Shown here: positions 15,235 through 24,478 of the stretch, one piece after another
How the letters are laid out: every line of letters begins with the position of its first letter
Position numbering within the stretch: position 1 is the first letter of the stretch
NCBI RefSeq assembly: GCF_019793435.1
Contig: NZ_JAILYH010000017.1
Location: 113,359-177,358, forward strand
Source of the DNA: Rhizobium redzepovicii
GTDB taxonomy: Bacteria; Pseudomonadota; Alphaproteobacteria; Rhizobiales; Rhizobiaceae
DNA: 64,000 nucleotides
Direction: 5' to 3'
Position numbers and translations under genes: made by a program
The notes under the pieces: model-generated
Seen by the model: only the letters and a program-made list of their open reading frames with translations
Told to the model about the DNA's origin: nothing
Database searches by the model: none

Positions 15235-17220
15235 TCAGCCGGGCTTCTTCTTCGAGAACTTGTTCTTCGGCCCGGCGCCACCCTTGCCCTCGTATTTCGG
15301 GCGTTCGGATTTGGCGCCTTCGGATTTGCCGCCTTCAAATTTCGGCTTGTCGTATTTCGGCTTGTCGAATTTCGGGCCATCGAAGCCGGGCTTGCCGGGC
15401 TTCTTGCTCCAGGGTTTGCTATCCTGTCTTTGCTGGCCGCTATTGTCGGCTGCGGCATACCCGCCACCCGGACCCTTGCCGAACTTGTTCTTCGGGCGTT
15501 CGTCGCGGACCGTGTCGCCCGGCCGCTCGTCACGCGACGACTTGCCGGCGTAGGGCTTCGGCGACGGGGCGCGGCTGAAATCCGGCGTGCCGGAGAGCTT
15601 GGTCACGCGGATGCCGCGTTCGAGCGCCTTGTTCGGGCCGATCGCCGCCAGGAAGCTTTCGGCGCTCGCTGCCGCGATCTCCACGAAGGTTTCCTCGGGC
15701 TGCATCTTGATCGCGCCGATTTCGCGCTTCGTGACATTGCCGTTGCGGCAGAGCATCGGGATCAGCCAGCGCGGCTCGGCATTCTGCTTGCGGCCGACCG
15801 AAACGGAGAACCAGACGCTGGCGCCGAAATCCTCGCGCGGTCCCTTCTGCGCCGGCTCGTAAGGCTCCGCATTGTCGCGACGCTTGCGGCTGCCCCCGTC
15901 CTGCACGGTGACCTCGATCAGGTCCTCCGGCGCCGAATGGTTAGTGCGGTAGAGACGCAGGAAGGCGGCGGCGAGCTTTTCGGCGCCGTGGCTGGAAAGC
16001 AGCTGCTGCACCAGCCCCTGTTCTTCCTCCTGCGGCGCTTCGCTGAAGATCGGATCGGCAAGCAGCCGTTCGTCGTCGCGCTCATTTACCTCTTCGGCCG
16101 ACGGCGGCCGCGCCCAGGCGGCCGAAATGCCGGCATTCTCAAGCAGGCGCTCAGCCTTGCGCCGTGCATTCAGCGGCACGATCATGGCGCTGATGCCCTT
16201 GCGGCCGGCCCGGCCGGTGCGGCCGCTGCGGTGCAGCAGCGTGTCCGGATTGGTCGGCAGGTCGGCATGGATGACGAGATCGAGACCCGGCAGATCGATA
16301 CCGCGAGCAGCGACGTCGGTCGCGATGCAGACGCGGGCGCGCCCGTCACGCATCGCCTGCAGCGCATGGGTGCGTTCATTCTGCGTCAGCTCGCCGGAAA
16401 GCGCTACGACGGAGAAATTGCGGTTGTTGAAGCGCGCGGTCAGATGATTGACGGCAGCGCGCGTCGAGCAGAAGACGATGGCGTTGGTCGCCTCGTAATA
16501 ACGCAGCACGTTGATGATCGCATTCTCGCGGTCGCTCGGCGCCACCATCAGCGCGCGATATTCGATATCGACATGCTGTTTTGCCTCAGCCGCGGTGCTG
16601 ATCCGCACGGCGTTGCGCTGATAGCTTTTGGCAAGCTTGGCGATCGCCGCCGGCACTGTTGCCGAAAACATCAGCGTCCGGCGCTCGTCCGGCGCCGAAT
16701 CGAGAATGAATTCCAGATCTTCGCGGAAGCCGAGATCGAGCATCTCGTCGGCCTCGTCGAGCACGGCGGCCTTCAGTTCCGACATGTCGAGCGCCCTGCG
16801 GCGGATATGGTCGCAAAGACGGCCGGGCGTGCCGACGACGATATGGGCGCCGCGTTCGAGCGAGCGGCGCTCGCTGCGGATGTCCATGCCGCCGACACAG
16901 CTGGCGATCACCGCGCCGGTCATCTCATAGAGCCATTCGAGCTCCCGCTTCACCTGCAGGGCGAGTTCGCGCGTCGGGGCGATGACAAGCGCAAGCGGCG
17001 CGCCGGCATTGCCGAAGCGTTCCCCGCCCTCAAGCAGCGTCGGCGCCAGCGCCAGGCCGAAGGCGACGGTCTTGCCCGAACCGGTCTGGGCCGAGACCAG
17101 CGCGTCGGAGGCGGCGAGGTTGGGATCGAGCATCGCCTTCTGCACCGGGGTGAGTTCGGCGTAACCGCGCTTCTGCAACGCCTTGGCGATCGCCGGAACG
17201 ACGCCGTTGAATTCTGTCAT
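15235..17220 (-). CDS. DEAD-box ATP-dependent RNA helicase with DbpA-type RNA-binding domain
   Basis: A 661-residue RNA helicase. It shows the Q-motif region LTPVQKAML, Walker A AQTGSGKT (44-51), VLDEADEML (DEAD box), the SAT motif and HRSGRTGRAG (motif VI). A DbpA-like RNA-recognition domain follows (about residues 480-560), then a basic, low-complexity tail rich in K/P/G repeats (KPKYDKPKF-like). This architecture resembles DeaD/CsdA-type helicases in ribosome assembly and cold-stress RNA remodelling. The start ATG at 17220 matches the family N-terminus. Confidence 0.95.
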   Translation of the reverse strand: MTEFNGVVPAIAKALQKRGYAELTPVQKAMLDPNLAASDALVSAQTGSGKTVAFGLALAPTLLEGGERFGNAGAPLALVIAPTRELALQVKRELEWLYEMTGAVIASCVGGMDIRSERRSLERGAHIVVGTPGRLCDHIRRRALDMSELKAAVLDEADEMLDLGFREDLEFILDSAPDERRTLMFSATVPAAIAKLAKSYQRNAVRISTAAEAKQHVDIEYRALMVAPSDRENAIINVLRYYEATNAIVFCSTRAAVNHLTARFNNRNFSVVALSGELTQNERTHALQAMRDGRARVCIATDVAARGIDLPGLDLVIHADLPTNPDTLLHRSGRTGRAGRKGISAMIVPLNARRKAERLLENAGISAAWARPPSAEEVNERDDERLLADPIFSEAPQEEEQGLVQQLLSSHGAEKLAAAFLRLYRTNHSAPEDLIEVTVQDGGSRKRRDNAEPYEPAQKGPREDFGASVWFSVSVGRKQNAEPRWLIPMLCRNGNVTKREIGAIKMQPEETFVEIAAASAESFLAAIGPNKALERGIRVTKLSGTPDFSRAPSPKPYAGKSSRDERPGDTVRDERPKNKFGKGPGGGYAAADNSGQQRQDSKPWSKKPGKPGFDGPKFDKPKYDKPKFEGGKSEGAKSERPKYEGKGGAGPKNKFSKKKPG

Positions 17221-17318
17221 GAGTTCGATCTTTCGGAGCTGTCAGGCGCGAACTGCGCCATGGCCGGAGCCAGCCGGCGGGGTATTTGCGCCGTTCCTAG
17301 CCGCTCCGGCGGCGATTG

Positions 17319-19175
17319 TCAAAGCGTGCGGCTGCGCCACAGCCAGGTGTCGATATGGCTTGCCCGGCCGCGCAGCGCCGTTTCCAACGGACCCTCCATC
17401 CGGCCGACCTGCAGCAGCGCGCTGTCGTGGCCTGCCGCACGGACGATTTCGGCGCTCAGCGCCAGCTCGACGCCATGGAGGGCTGCCACCTCCATCAGCC
17501 GGCTGCCGACATTGATGGTGTCGCCCGCTGCCGTGATCTGCTGCCGATCGCCGGTGCCGAGCCGCGAAGCGACGATCGGCCCGCAATGGGCGCCGACCTT
17601 GAAGCCGATCTTCTTCTCGGCAAAGCCCGCATGCGCTTGAAGCCAGGCCCGGGTGCGCTCGCACAGGCTGACGGCGCAGGCAGCGGCGCGGGCGGCATCG
17701 TCATCGGCAGGCTCCGGCAGGCCGAACAGGATCATCGCCCCGTCGCCCATGAAGCTGGTGATGGCGCCGCCGTGAGCGCGTGCCTCCTCGTCGATCAGTT
17801 CGAAGAAGCCGCTGAGCACCTCGCTGACCTTGACCGGCCCAAGCTTTTCGCTGAGGCCGGTGAAACCCGAGAGATCGATGAAGATGACGGCCGCGTTCTG
17901 GCGCACCGGCTGGGCAAGGAAATTCGGATCCCGCGCCAGCCACTCGCCAAGGCCCGGCGCTTCGATGCGCTGCAGCCGCGCGCTCTGCTCGGCGAAATGG
18001 CGGGCGCGGCCGCGGTCGAGCCAGAGCTCGGCGGCACCGAAAATCAGCGCCGGCGGCAGCGCCGCGGCCATCGGCAGCGCCGCACTCAGCCAGTAGCCAT
18101 GCGCAAAAGCCGACAGATTGAGCAGCGCCCAGACGATCAGCGTCAGCACGATGATGATATAGCCAGCCGCACTCCGCCGCCAGGCGATCAACGAGACGAA
18201 CACCAGCGGCAATCCGACGGCCGTGGCGGCATCGATCAGCCTCATCCTGTGATCGCGCACCATGCCGTCGCCGGTGACGAGATGGGTGATCGCCGTCGAC
18301 ATCACCTCGACGCCGGGCATGACCGGATCGAACGGCGTCGGGAAGACGTCACCGCCGCCAGCGACCGTCGAGCCGATGACGACGATCCGTCCTGCGACCG
18401 CATCCGCCGAAAGCTTGCCGTCAAGCGCATCGGCGGCGCTGAAGGTGGCGATGCTGCCGCGCCCACCATAGAAGGTCACCGGCAGGCGCTGGCCGATATC
18501 GGTGGGAATGCGCAACGCGCCGAGCATGATGGCATCACGTTCGATGGTCGGATCGACGCCGAGCGCCACCGACGCGGCGCGCAGCGGAAAGGCCGGATCC
18601 AATCGGTCTGCGCCGCGCGAAATCAGCGGAATGAAGCGCGGCGTGCCGGTTTGGTCGGTTGCCACATTGACGATGCCAACGGCGGCTGCTTCGGCGAAGC
18701 GGGCAAGCGGCAGCAGCAGCTGGTTTGCCTCGGGGATAGCGGCAAGCGGATCGTTAGCACCATCGGTAACCTCTTGGCTGCTCCTGGCAAAGGTGGCCGC
18801 GGCCGCAATCACGCTTGGGACCTCTGCAAGGGCCGCCGTCAGCGCCGCATCGCCCTCCTCTGGCCCCGGATCGACGAGCAGAATGTCGAGCGCCAGCGCC
18901 TTCGGCTTCAAGGCGGTGATCGCGCTGACGAGGCGCGCAAGCGTTGCCCGGTCAAGCGGATAACCATAGGCGGCGGCGGTGCGGTCGTCGATCGCAACGA
19001 TCGAGACGACGGGAGGCGGTGGCGTCGCCCCGATGACGACGCTGCGGATATCGGCAAGCGATGCCTCCATCCGATCGAGCAGGCCGCTTCCGCCGTTCAG
19101 ATTGGCATAGCCGAGCGCGGCCCCCCAAAAACCGGCGAGCAACAGCGCGATCACCGTTTGCAGGCGATGGTTCAT
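17319..19175 (-). CDS. CHASE2-domain adenylate/guanylate cyclase
   Basis: A 618-residue membrane sensor. After an N-terminal membrane segment comes an extracytoplasmic CHASE2 domain (about 35-330; VVSIVAIDDRTAAAYGYPL and VDPGPEEGDAALTAAL are typical), then a bundle of membrane helices (about 335-405), and a class III cyclase domain from about 425. Metal-binding aspartates are in IFIDLSGFTGLSEKLG (about 433) and MGDGAMILFG (about 478). Cyclic AMP is the most likely product. The FecR-domain gene ends three bases before its start, so the two form one operon and probably one sensory unit. Confidence 0.93.
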   Translation of the reverse strand: MNHRLQTVIALLLAGFWGAALGYANLNGGSGLLDRMEASLADIRSVVIGATPPPPVVSIVAIDDRTAAAYGYPLDRATLARLVSAITALKPKALALDILLVDPGPEEGDAALTAALAEVPSVIAAAATFARSSQEVTDGANDPLAAIPEANQLLLPLARFAEAAAVGIVNVATDQTGTPRFIPLISRGADRLDPAFPLRAASVALGVDPTIERDAIMLGALRIPTDIGQRLPVTFYGGRGSIATFSAADALDGKLSADAVAGRIVVIGSTVAGGGDVFPTPFDPVMPGVEVMSTAITHLVTGDGMVRDHRMRLIDAATAVGLPLVFVSLIAWRRSAAGYIIIVLTLIVWALLNLSAFAHGYWLSAALPMAAALPPALIFGAAELWLDRGRARHFAEQSARLQRIEAPGLGEWLARDPNFLAQPVRQNAAVIFIDLSGFTGLSEKLGPVKVSEVLSGFFELIDEEARAHGGAITSFMGDGAMILFGLPEPADDDAARAAACAVSLCERTRAWLQAHAGFAEKKIGFKVGAHCGPIVASRLGTGDRQQITAAGDTINVGSRLMEVAALHGVELALSAEIVRAAGHDSALLQVGRMEGPLETALRGRASHIDTWLWRSRTL

Positions 19176-19178
19176 GGA

Positions 19179-19697
19179 TTATTGGCCGAGGCGGGCAAGA
19201 AGGGCGGCGGCGCGTGGCGCCGGCCAGCGACGCACGATGAGGGGGGCCGTTCCGCTGCTGACGTCGACGCCCTCGCCCGGCGACAGCACCACCGGATCGC
19301 CGGCCGGCCGGCGGACGGCGACGCTGCCTCTGACGACAAGCACCGAAGTCTTGCCACTGGCGACGTCGACAGCCCATTGGGTACCGCGCACGGCAGCGAT
19401 CGCCTGCGGCGTCACTACCTGGAAACCGCCGACATGCTGACTGCTGTCGACATCGACGAGGATCGCCTTGCGCCGCAGCGATGCCGAATCGGGGCTGCCA
19501 TCACGGTTGCGGTCGGCAAGGCGGAAGGAAGCACCCGCCTCCGCCGTGATCTTTACCCCGCCGGGACAAGTGAACACCTGGCGGGCGCTGGCGTCGCGCG
19601 CGATCGTGCAGCCGGCAGACTGCGCCAAGGCCGTTCCATGCGGAAAAAGGCCGACGGCAAGTGCGGCGGCAAGCAGGCTGCGAAAGGTCGTATGCAT
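19179..19697 (-). CDS. Exported FecR-domain protein
   Basis: A 172-residue periplasmic protein. Residues 1-26 form a signal peptide ending near ALAQS. The rest carries a FecR-type beta domain (VTPQAIAAVRGTQWAVDVASGKTSVLVVRG near 90-120, then VVLSPGEGVDVSSG). The start at 19697 gives a clean signal peptide; the frame extends 34 residues upstream without one. Immediately downstream on the same strand is the CHASE2-cyclase, whose external domain is the plausible partner. No FecI-type sigma factor or TonB receptor is adjacent, so iron signalling is not implied. Confidence 0.85.
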   Translation of the reverse strand: MHTTFRSLLAAALAVGLFPHGTALAQSAGCTIARDASARQVFTCPGGVKITAEAGASFRLADRNRDGSPDSASLRRKAILVDVDSSQHVGGFQVVTPQAIAAVRGTQWAVDVASGKTSVLVVRGSVAVRRPAGDPVVLSPGEGVDVSSGTAPLIVRRWPAPRAAALLARLGQ

Positions 19698-19802
19698 GGA
19701 AAGCCCCCATGACCGTGCGGACAATATTTTCGAAAGCGCCCGCCAACCGTCTTCTTCCATGTCGGCATGATAGCCGAATTCGGATATTTCTCTAACCAAT
19801 TC

Positions 19803-20948
19803 TTAAGGGTTGATGGTGGTTTCGGGCGACGGCCCGGCATAACGGGCCCGCGGCCGGATCAATTCGCCGCTGTCGATCTGCTCCATCGCATGCGCCAGCC
19901 AGCCGGTGGAACGGGCAAGCGAGAACATGATGATCGGCGCCTCCCGCGGCAGATCGAAGGCAGCGGCCATCGCGGCAAGCACGAAATCGACGTTGACCTT
20001 CTCACCGACCATGTCCTCGCCAGTTTCCCGGATTTCGGCAAACGGCTGCGGCAGGAGAAAGTGCGAAAGCAGCGCCTGAGCCCTGATATCGCCATCCGGA
20101 TAGAGCGGATGGCCAAAGGCCGACAGGCGATAGCCCTGGGCAAGCGTGCGGCGAACCGCCTGCTCCGCTCCAACAGCTGAAGCCGCCTCGATCAGGGCGT
20201 TGACGCCCTGCCAGGCGGCGCCATGCAGAGGTCCGGTCAGCGTCGCAAGGCCGGAAAGCACGGCGGCCGAGAGGGCAGCGCCCGCAGATGCCGTTACCCG
20301 TGCCGCGAAGGTCGAGGCGTTGAGTTCGTGATCGGCAAGCAGCACCAGCGCCCGGCGCAGGCAATCGGCGGCATTCGGCCGCTGCCAGCTTTCCGCAAGC
20401 CGAAGATGCAGCGGCCTATCCGAAGACCCTGGCGCCAGCGCATCGGCGACCGTGCAGAGCACTCCGCTTGCTTCTCGTCGCAGGGCTGCCTGCGAGCGGC
20501 CGAGCGACGGCAGATCCGATGTCACTCGCCCTGCCAGCGCTAGGAATGCAGCCTGAAGCGACGGAGCCGCATGTCCAGCCGCAGTGCGGGAAGCAAGTGC
20601 TTCCGCACCGTTCCAGAGCAGTGCCGCCGTCTGTTCGAGCGTCGCCGTCTCGGCGAAATCGGCGGCATCCCGCCCGCGATAGAAAAGCCGTCCGCCGATG
20701 ATGGTGGAGATCGCCGAGGAGAGCACCGGGTCGCCCCAGCGGATCGTCTCGGCGGCAACCGTTTCGGCTTTACGCCGGCCGGCATGGCGTTCGGCGAGCC
20801 GCTGCACGTCGGCAGCCTGGTAGAGGCTGCGTCGTGGGTCGGCGGGATCGGGCTTGGCGCGGATGCGCCCGCGGCTGACATTGGCGTAGAGCGTCTGCGG
20901 CTTGGTCTTCAGCGCCTGCAGCGCCTCCTCGGCGGTCAGCCACGGCAT
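19803..20948 (-). CDS. Citrate synthase family protein with N-terminal helix-turn-helix
   Basis: A 381-residue protein. Residues 1-55 look like an excisionase/MerR-type DNA-binding domain (LTAEEALQALKTKPQTLYAN, then RSLYQAADVQRLAER). The remainder is a citrate synthase fold with GPLHGAAW, SAFGHPLYPDGD and NVDFVLAAMA covering the histidine, histidine and aspartate positions. The start at 20948 is preferred, leaving an 83-bp divergent promoter; an in-frame ATG at 21008 would put the palindromes inside the gene. Catalytic activity is plausible but altered neighbourhoods suggest a divergent substrate or a regulatory role. It is divergent from a second citrate-synthase gene. Confidence 0.85.
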   Translation of the reverse strand: MPWLTAEEALQALKTKPQTLYANVSRGRIRAKPDPADPRRSLYQAADVQRLAERHAGRRKAETVAAETIRWGDPVLSSAISTIIGGRLFYRGRDAADFAETATLEQTAALLWNGAEALASRTAAGHAAPSLQAAFLALAGRVTSDLPSLGRSQAALRREASGVLCTVADALAPGSSDRPLHLRLAESWQRPNAADCLRRALVLLADHELNASTFAARVTASAGAALSAAVLSGLATLTGPLHGAAWQGVNALIEAASAVGAEQAVRRTLAQGYRLSAFGHPLYPDGDIRAQALLSHFLLPQPFAEIRETGEDMVGEKVNVDFVLAAMAAAFDLPREAPIIMFSLARSTGWLAHAMEQIDSGELIRPRARYAGPSPETTINP

Positions 20949-20960
20949 TGGAGCCTCATG

Positions 20961-20990
20961 TTGATCAATAGCGTCAAGATTGACGTCAAT
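20961..20990. promoter_or_regulatory. Overlapping palindromes between divergent citrate-synthase genes (candidate operator)
   Basis: TTGATCAA (20961-20968), GTCAA-GA-TTGAC (20973-20984) and the perfect 12-base palindrome ATTGACGTCAAT (20979-20990) lie in 30 bp of the 83-bp divergent promoter. The repeated TTGAC half-site in alternating orientation suggests a dimeric regulator binding several sites. The HTH-bearing citrate synthase beside it is an obvious candidate. Confidence 0.55.
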
Positions 20991-21031
20991 GAAACTAGGC
21001 CGGATCATCCTGGCGGTAAAGGAGAAACAAC

Positions 21032-22120
21032 ATGAAAAATGGCTTGGAAGACGTCATTGCCGCCGAAACGCAGCTCTCGGATGTCGATGGCGAAGCGGGA
21101 CGGCTGATCATCCGCGGCGTCTCGCTGGACCATCTCGTTGCAGACTGCAGCTATGAGGGTGTCGCCGCATTGCTGCTCGACGGGCTGATGGAGCGAAGCT
21201 TCGATCAAGCGCAATTGCGCGAGTGGTTGGCGAATGCGCGAACACGGGTTTTCGACCACGTCGAGGCCGCCGATGCCACCCTGCTGACGCTGCCGCCGGT
21301 TGATGCGATGCGGGCGCTGATCGCCCGGCTGCCCGACGGCGAGGATCTCGATACCGCGCTGAGCCTCTTGGCGGCGCCGGCGGTCTTCCTGCCGGCGGTT
21401 CTGCGCCTCCAGCGCGGTGAAAGACCGATCGCGCCCGACGCCTCACTGCCGCAAGCGACCGATATCCTGCGCATGCTGACCGGACAATTGCCGCGCAAGG
21501 AGCAGACGGCCGCACTCGACGCCTACCTCGTGACCATTTCGGATCACGGCCTCAACGCCTCGACCTTCGCATCGCGCGTCATTGCCTCGACGCAGGCCGG
21601 CCTCACCTCTTCAGTCCTAGCCGCGCTGAGCGCCCTGAAAGGGCCGTTGCATGGCGGTGCGCCCGGCCCGGTGCTCGACATGCTGGATTCCGTGGGAATT
21701 GCAGAGAATGCCGGCCAATGGCTCGGCGAAGCGCTCGATCGCGGTGAAAGACTTATGGGTTTCGGCCACCGCATCTACCGCGTCCGCGATCCGCGCGCCG
21801 ATGCGCTGAAGGGCGCACTGAAGCCGCTGATATCAACCGGGCAGGTCGACCCCGCCCGCGGCGCGCTGGCGGAAGCGGTGGAAGCCGCCGCCTTGGCAAT
21901 CCTGAAGGCGCGTAAGCCGAACCGACCGCTCGACGTCAATGTCGAGTTCTACACTGCGCTGCTGCTCGAAGCGCTCGGCTTCCCGCGTGACGCCTTCACT
22001 GGCGTCTTTGCGATCGGCCGCACGGTCGGGTGGTTGGCGCATGCCCGCGAACAGGCGCTCGACGGCCGGCTGATTCGCCCGCGCTCGGTCTATATCGGGC
22101 CGCTGCCGGCCGCAGCCTGA
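21032..22120 (+). CDS. Citrate synthase/methylcitrate synthase family protein
   Basis: A 362-residue enzyme of the short citrate synthase class. GPLHGGAPGP and MGFGHRIYRVRDPRA carry the two active-site histidines. The position of the catalytic aspartate reads NVEFYTALLL, with Glu, a variant also seen in some actinobacterial-type synthases. AAAGGAGAA precedes the ATG. The partner gene on the other strand encodes an HTH-fused homologue. The rhizobial housekeeping citrate synthase (gltA) is a longer protein, so these two probably act on another acyl-CoA or form an auxiliary system. The exact substrate is not assignable. Confidence 0.85.
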   Translation: MKNGLEDVIAAETQLSDVDGEAGRLIIRGVSLDHLVADCSYEGVAALLLDGLMERSFDQAQLREWLANARTRVFDHVEAADATLLTLPPVDAMRALIARLPDGEDLDTALSLLAAPAVFLPAVLRLQRGERPIAPDASLPQATDILRMLTGQLPRKEQTAALDAYLVTISDHGLNASTFASRVIASTQAGLTSSVLAALSALKGPLHGGAPGPVLDMLDSVGIAENAGQWLGEALDRGERLMGFGHRIYRVRDPRADALKGALKPLISTGQVDPARGALAEAVEAAALAILKARKPNRPLDVNVEFYTALLLEALGFPRDAFTGVFAIGRTVGWLAHAREQALDGRLIRPRSVYIGPLPAAA

Positions 22121-22160
22121 CGATCAAACTCGGCGGCGGGGCATGCCCGGCCGCCACGCA

Positions 22161-22631
22161 TCAACCGCCAACGAAAGCGGAGAGGTTGCCGAGCGTCAAA
22201 CGGCAGCCTTCCTCATTGTCTTCAAGGCGAATGCCCGCCGGTATGTCGTCGCAGACCATCGTCACATCGGTGCCGCCATTCACAGGCGACAATGTTGTGC
22301 TGACCGTCATCTCGCCGGCAAAGCTGTCGTCGTCGGACTCGAAGGCCGTCGCCCAGACGATCCGTTCGTCGGGCACGAGCCGTGCGAAACGGCCCTCGAA
22401 CCTGTCGGTCTTGTCGGATGTCTTGCCTGGCTGCGACGTCTCGTTATCGGGATAGACGAGTGACATGCTAAAGGCGCCGCCCTCCCTGCCCTCGAAGGCA
22501 TGGACGATCCCCCGCATCGAGCCGGGCGGAAGCCAGGTGGCAACCGCCTCGGCATCCAGAAAGGCACGGTAGATACGCTCAGGCGGCGCGGCGATGAAGC
22601 GTGAAACGGTCGTGCTGCGTCGGGTGGCCAT
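22161..22631 (-). CDS. SRPBCC/AHSA1-type domain protein
   Basis: A 156-residue protein of the START/Bet v1 superfamily, AHSA1-like group. The start region TTVSRFIAAPPERIYRAFLDAEAVATWLPP is typical and the fold fills the whole length. Such proteins bind hydrophobic ligands or are uncharacterised; a link to Hsp90 is not implied in bacteria. The start at 22631 is chosen by family length; an in-frame ATG at 22652 would add seven residues. It lies 74 bp downstream of pyrG on the same strand. Confidence 0.82.
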   Translation of the reverse strand: MATRRSTTVSRFIAAPPERIYRAFLDAEAVATWLPPGSMRGIVHAFEGREGGAFSMSLVYPDNETSQPGKTSDKTDRFEGRFARLVPDERIVWATAFESDDDSFAGEMTVSTTLSPVNGGTDVTMVCDDIPAGIRLEDNEEGCRLTLGNLSAFVGG

Positions 22632-22705
22632 GCCGGCGATATAGAGCACCATAAGCACTTGCCCAGATCGCGCTTGAAATCGCGCGATCTGGATACCCAT
22701 CATGG

Positions 22706-24334
22706 CTAGACGAGGCGGCTCTGTTCCGTCGCCGCTTCGATGAAGCTGGCAAACAGCGGATGCGGGTCGAGCGGCCGGCTCTTCAGTTCCGGGTGGTACT
22801 GCACGCCGATGAACCACGGGTGATCGGGATATTCGATCGTCTCCGGCAGCACGCCATCCGGCGACATGCCGGAGAAGACGAGGCCGCAGCTCTCGAGCCG
22901 GTCCTTATAGTCGACATTGACCTCGTAGCGGTGGCGATGACGCTCGGAAATGTCGGTCGAGCCGTAGATATCCGAGATCTTCGTGCCCTTCTTCAGCGCC
23001 GCCTTGTAGGCGCCGAGGCGCATCGTGCCGCCGAGATCGCCGGCTGCCGTGCGCTTCTGCAGTTCGTTGCCCTTGACCCATTCGGTCATCAGGCCGACCA
23101 CCGGCTCCTTGGTCGGGCCGAATTCGGTCGAGGAGGCGCCGGACACGTCGGCGAGATTGCGCGCCGCCTCGATGACCGCCATCTGCATGCCGAAGCAGAT
23201 GCCGAAATACGGCACCTTGCGCTCGCGGGCGAAGCGGGCTGCGTGGATCTTGCCTTCCGAACCGCGTTCGCCGAAGCCGCCGGGCACGAGGATGCCGTGG
23301 ACCTTTTCGAGATAGGGCGCCGGATCTTCCTTTTCGAAGACCTCGGACTCGATCCATTCGAGCTTGACCTTGACACGATTGGCGATGCCGCCGTGATGCA
23401 GCGCCTCGATCAGCGATTTATAAGCGTCCTTGAGGCCGGTATATTTGCCGACGATCGCGATCGTCACCTCTCCCTCCGGCGTGCGGATGCGGTTGCAGAC
23501 TTCTTCCCAGGGGTCGAGACGCGGCTTCGGCGCCGGCTCGATGCCGAAGGCTGCCAGCACTTCGTCATCAAGGCCTTCCTTGTGGTAGGCAATCGGCACG
23601 TCGTAGATATTGGCGACGTCGAGCGCCTGGATGACGGCCGACGGGCGCACGTTGCAGAATAGCGAAAGCTTGCGCCGCTCGGCTTCCGGAATTTCGCGGT
23701 CGGCGCGCACCAGCAGGATATCGGGATGAATGCCGAGCGCCTGCAATTCCTTGACCGAATGCTGGGTCGGCTTGGTCTTGAGTTCGCCGGCGGCCGGAAT
23801 ATAGGGCATGAGCGTCAGGTGGACGTAGACGGCGGTGCCGCGCGGCAGGTCGTTGCCGAGCTGGCGGATCGCCTCCATGAACGGCATCGCCTCGATATCG
23901 CCGACCGTGCCGCCGATCTCGCAGATGACGAAGTCGTAGTCGTCATTGCCCTCGATGACGAAATCCTTGATTTCGTTGGTGACGTGCGGAATGACCTGCA
24001 CCGTCGCGCCGAGATAGTCGCCGCGCCGTTCCTTGTCGATGATGTTCTTGTAGATGCGGCCGGTGGTGATGTTGTCGGTCTTGGTCGCCGAACGCCCCGT
24101 GAAGCGTTCGTAATGGCCGAGATCGAGATCGGTTTCCGCGCCGTCGTCGGTGACGAAGACCTCGCCGTGCTGGGTCGGGCTCATCGTGCCCGGGTCCACG
24201 TTCAGATAGGGGTCGAGCTTGCGAAGCCGCACCCGATATCCACGGGCCTGCAGCAACGCTCCGAGAGCCGCGGCCGCAATTCCTTTTCCGAGAGAGGAAA
24301 CCACGCCGCCAGTGATGAATACGTATCGCGCCAT
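22706..24334 (-). CDS. pyrG: CTP synthase
   Basis: The 542-residue PyrG aminates UTP to CTP with glutamine. The N-terminal synthetase domain begins MARYVFITGGVVSSLGKG with the P-loop-like motif. The C-terminal class I glutamine amidotransferase domain has the nucleophile in FGICFGMQMAV (about residue 380) and the late H-x-E in VQYHPELKSRP. The start at 24334 matches the invariant N-terminus. It follows secG on the same strand with a terminator between them. Confidence 0.98.
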   Translation of the reverse strand: MARYVFITGGVVSSLGKGIAAAALGALLQARGYRVRLRKLDPYLNVDPGTMSPTQHGEVFVTDDGAETDLDLGHYERFTGRSATKTDNITTGRIYKNIIDKERRGDYLGATVQVIPHVTNEIKDFVIEGNDDYDFVICEIGGTVGDIEAMPFMEAIRQLGNDLPRGTAVYVHLTLMPYIPAAGELKTKPTQHSVKELQALGIHPDILLVRADREIPEAERRKLSLFCNVRPSAVIQALDVANIYDVPIAYHKEGLDDEVLAAFGIEPAPKPRLDPWEEVCNRIRTPEGEVTIAIVGKYTGLKDAYKSLIEALHHGGIANRVKVKLEWIESEVFEKEDPAPYLEKVHGILVPGGFGERGSEGKIHAARFARERKVPYFGICFGMQMAVIEAARNLADVSGASSTEFGPTKEPVVGLMTEWVKGNELQKRTAAGDLGGTMRLGAYKAALKKGTKISDIYGSTDISERHRHRYEVNVDYKDRLESCGLVFSGMSPDGVLPETIEYPDHPWFIGVQYHPELKSRPLDPHPLFASFIEAATEQSRLV

Positions 24335-24423
24335 GGGATTCACCGGATACCTTTTCAAAAACGATTCCACCAGCCCCAAAAACTCTTTTCCGGAATTTTC
24401 GGAGCGTGGCGAAGGAATCTGAA

Positions 24424-24457
24424 CAAAAGAAAACCGGCAGACCCAAGGGCCTGCCGG
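24424..24457 (-). terminator. Intrinsic terminator of secG
   Basis: On the minus strand a seven-base stem CCGGCAG/CTGCCGG with a ten-base loop is followed by TTTTCTTTT. It lies 22 bases after the secG stop and separates secG from pyrG. Confidence 0.85.
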
Positions 24458-24478
24458 CGGTTTATGTCGAAGGCCGGT

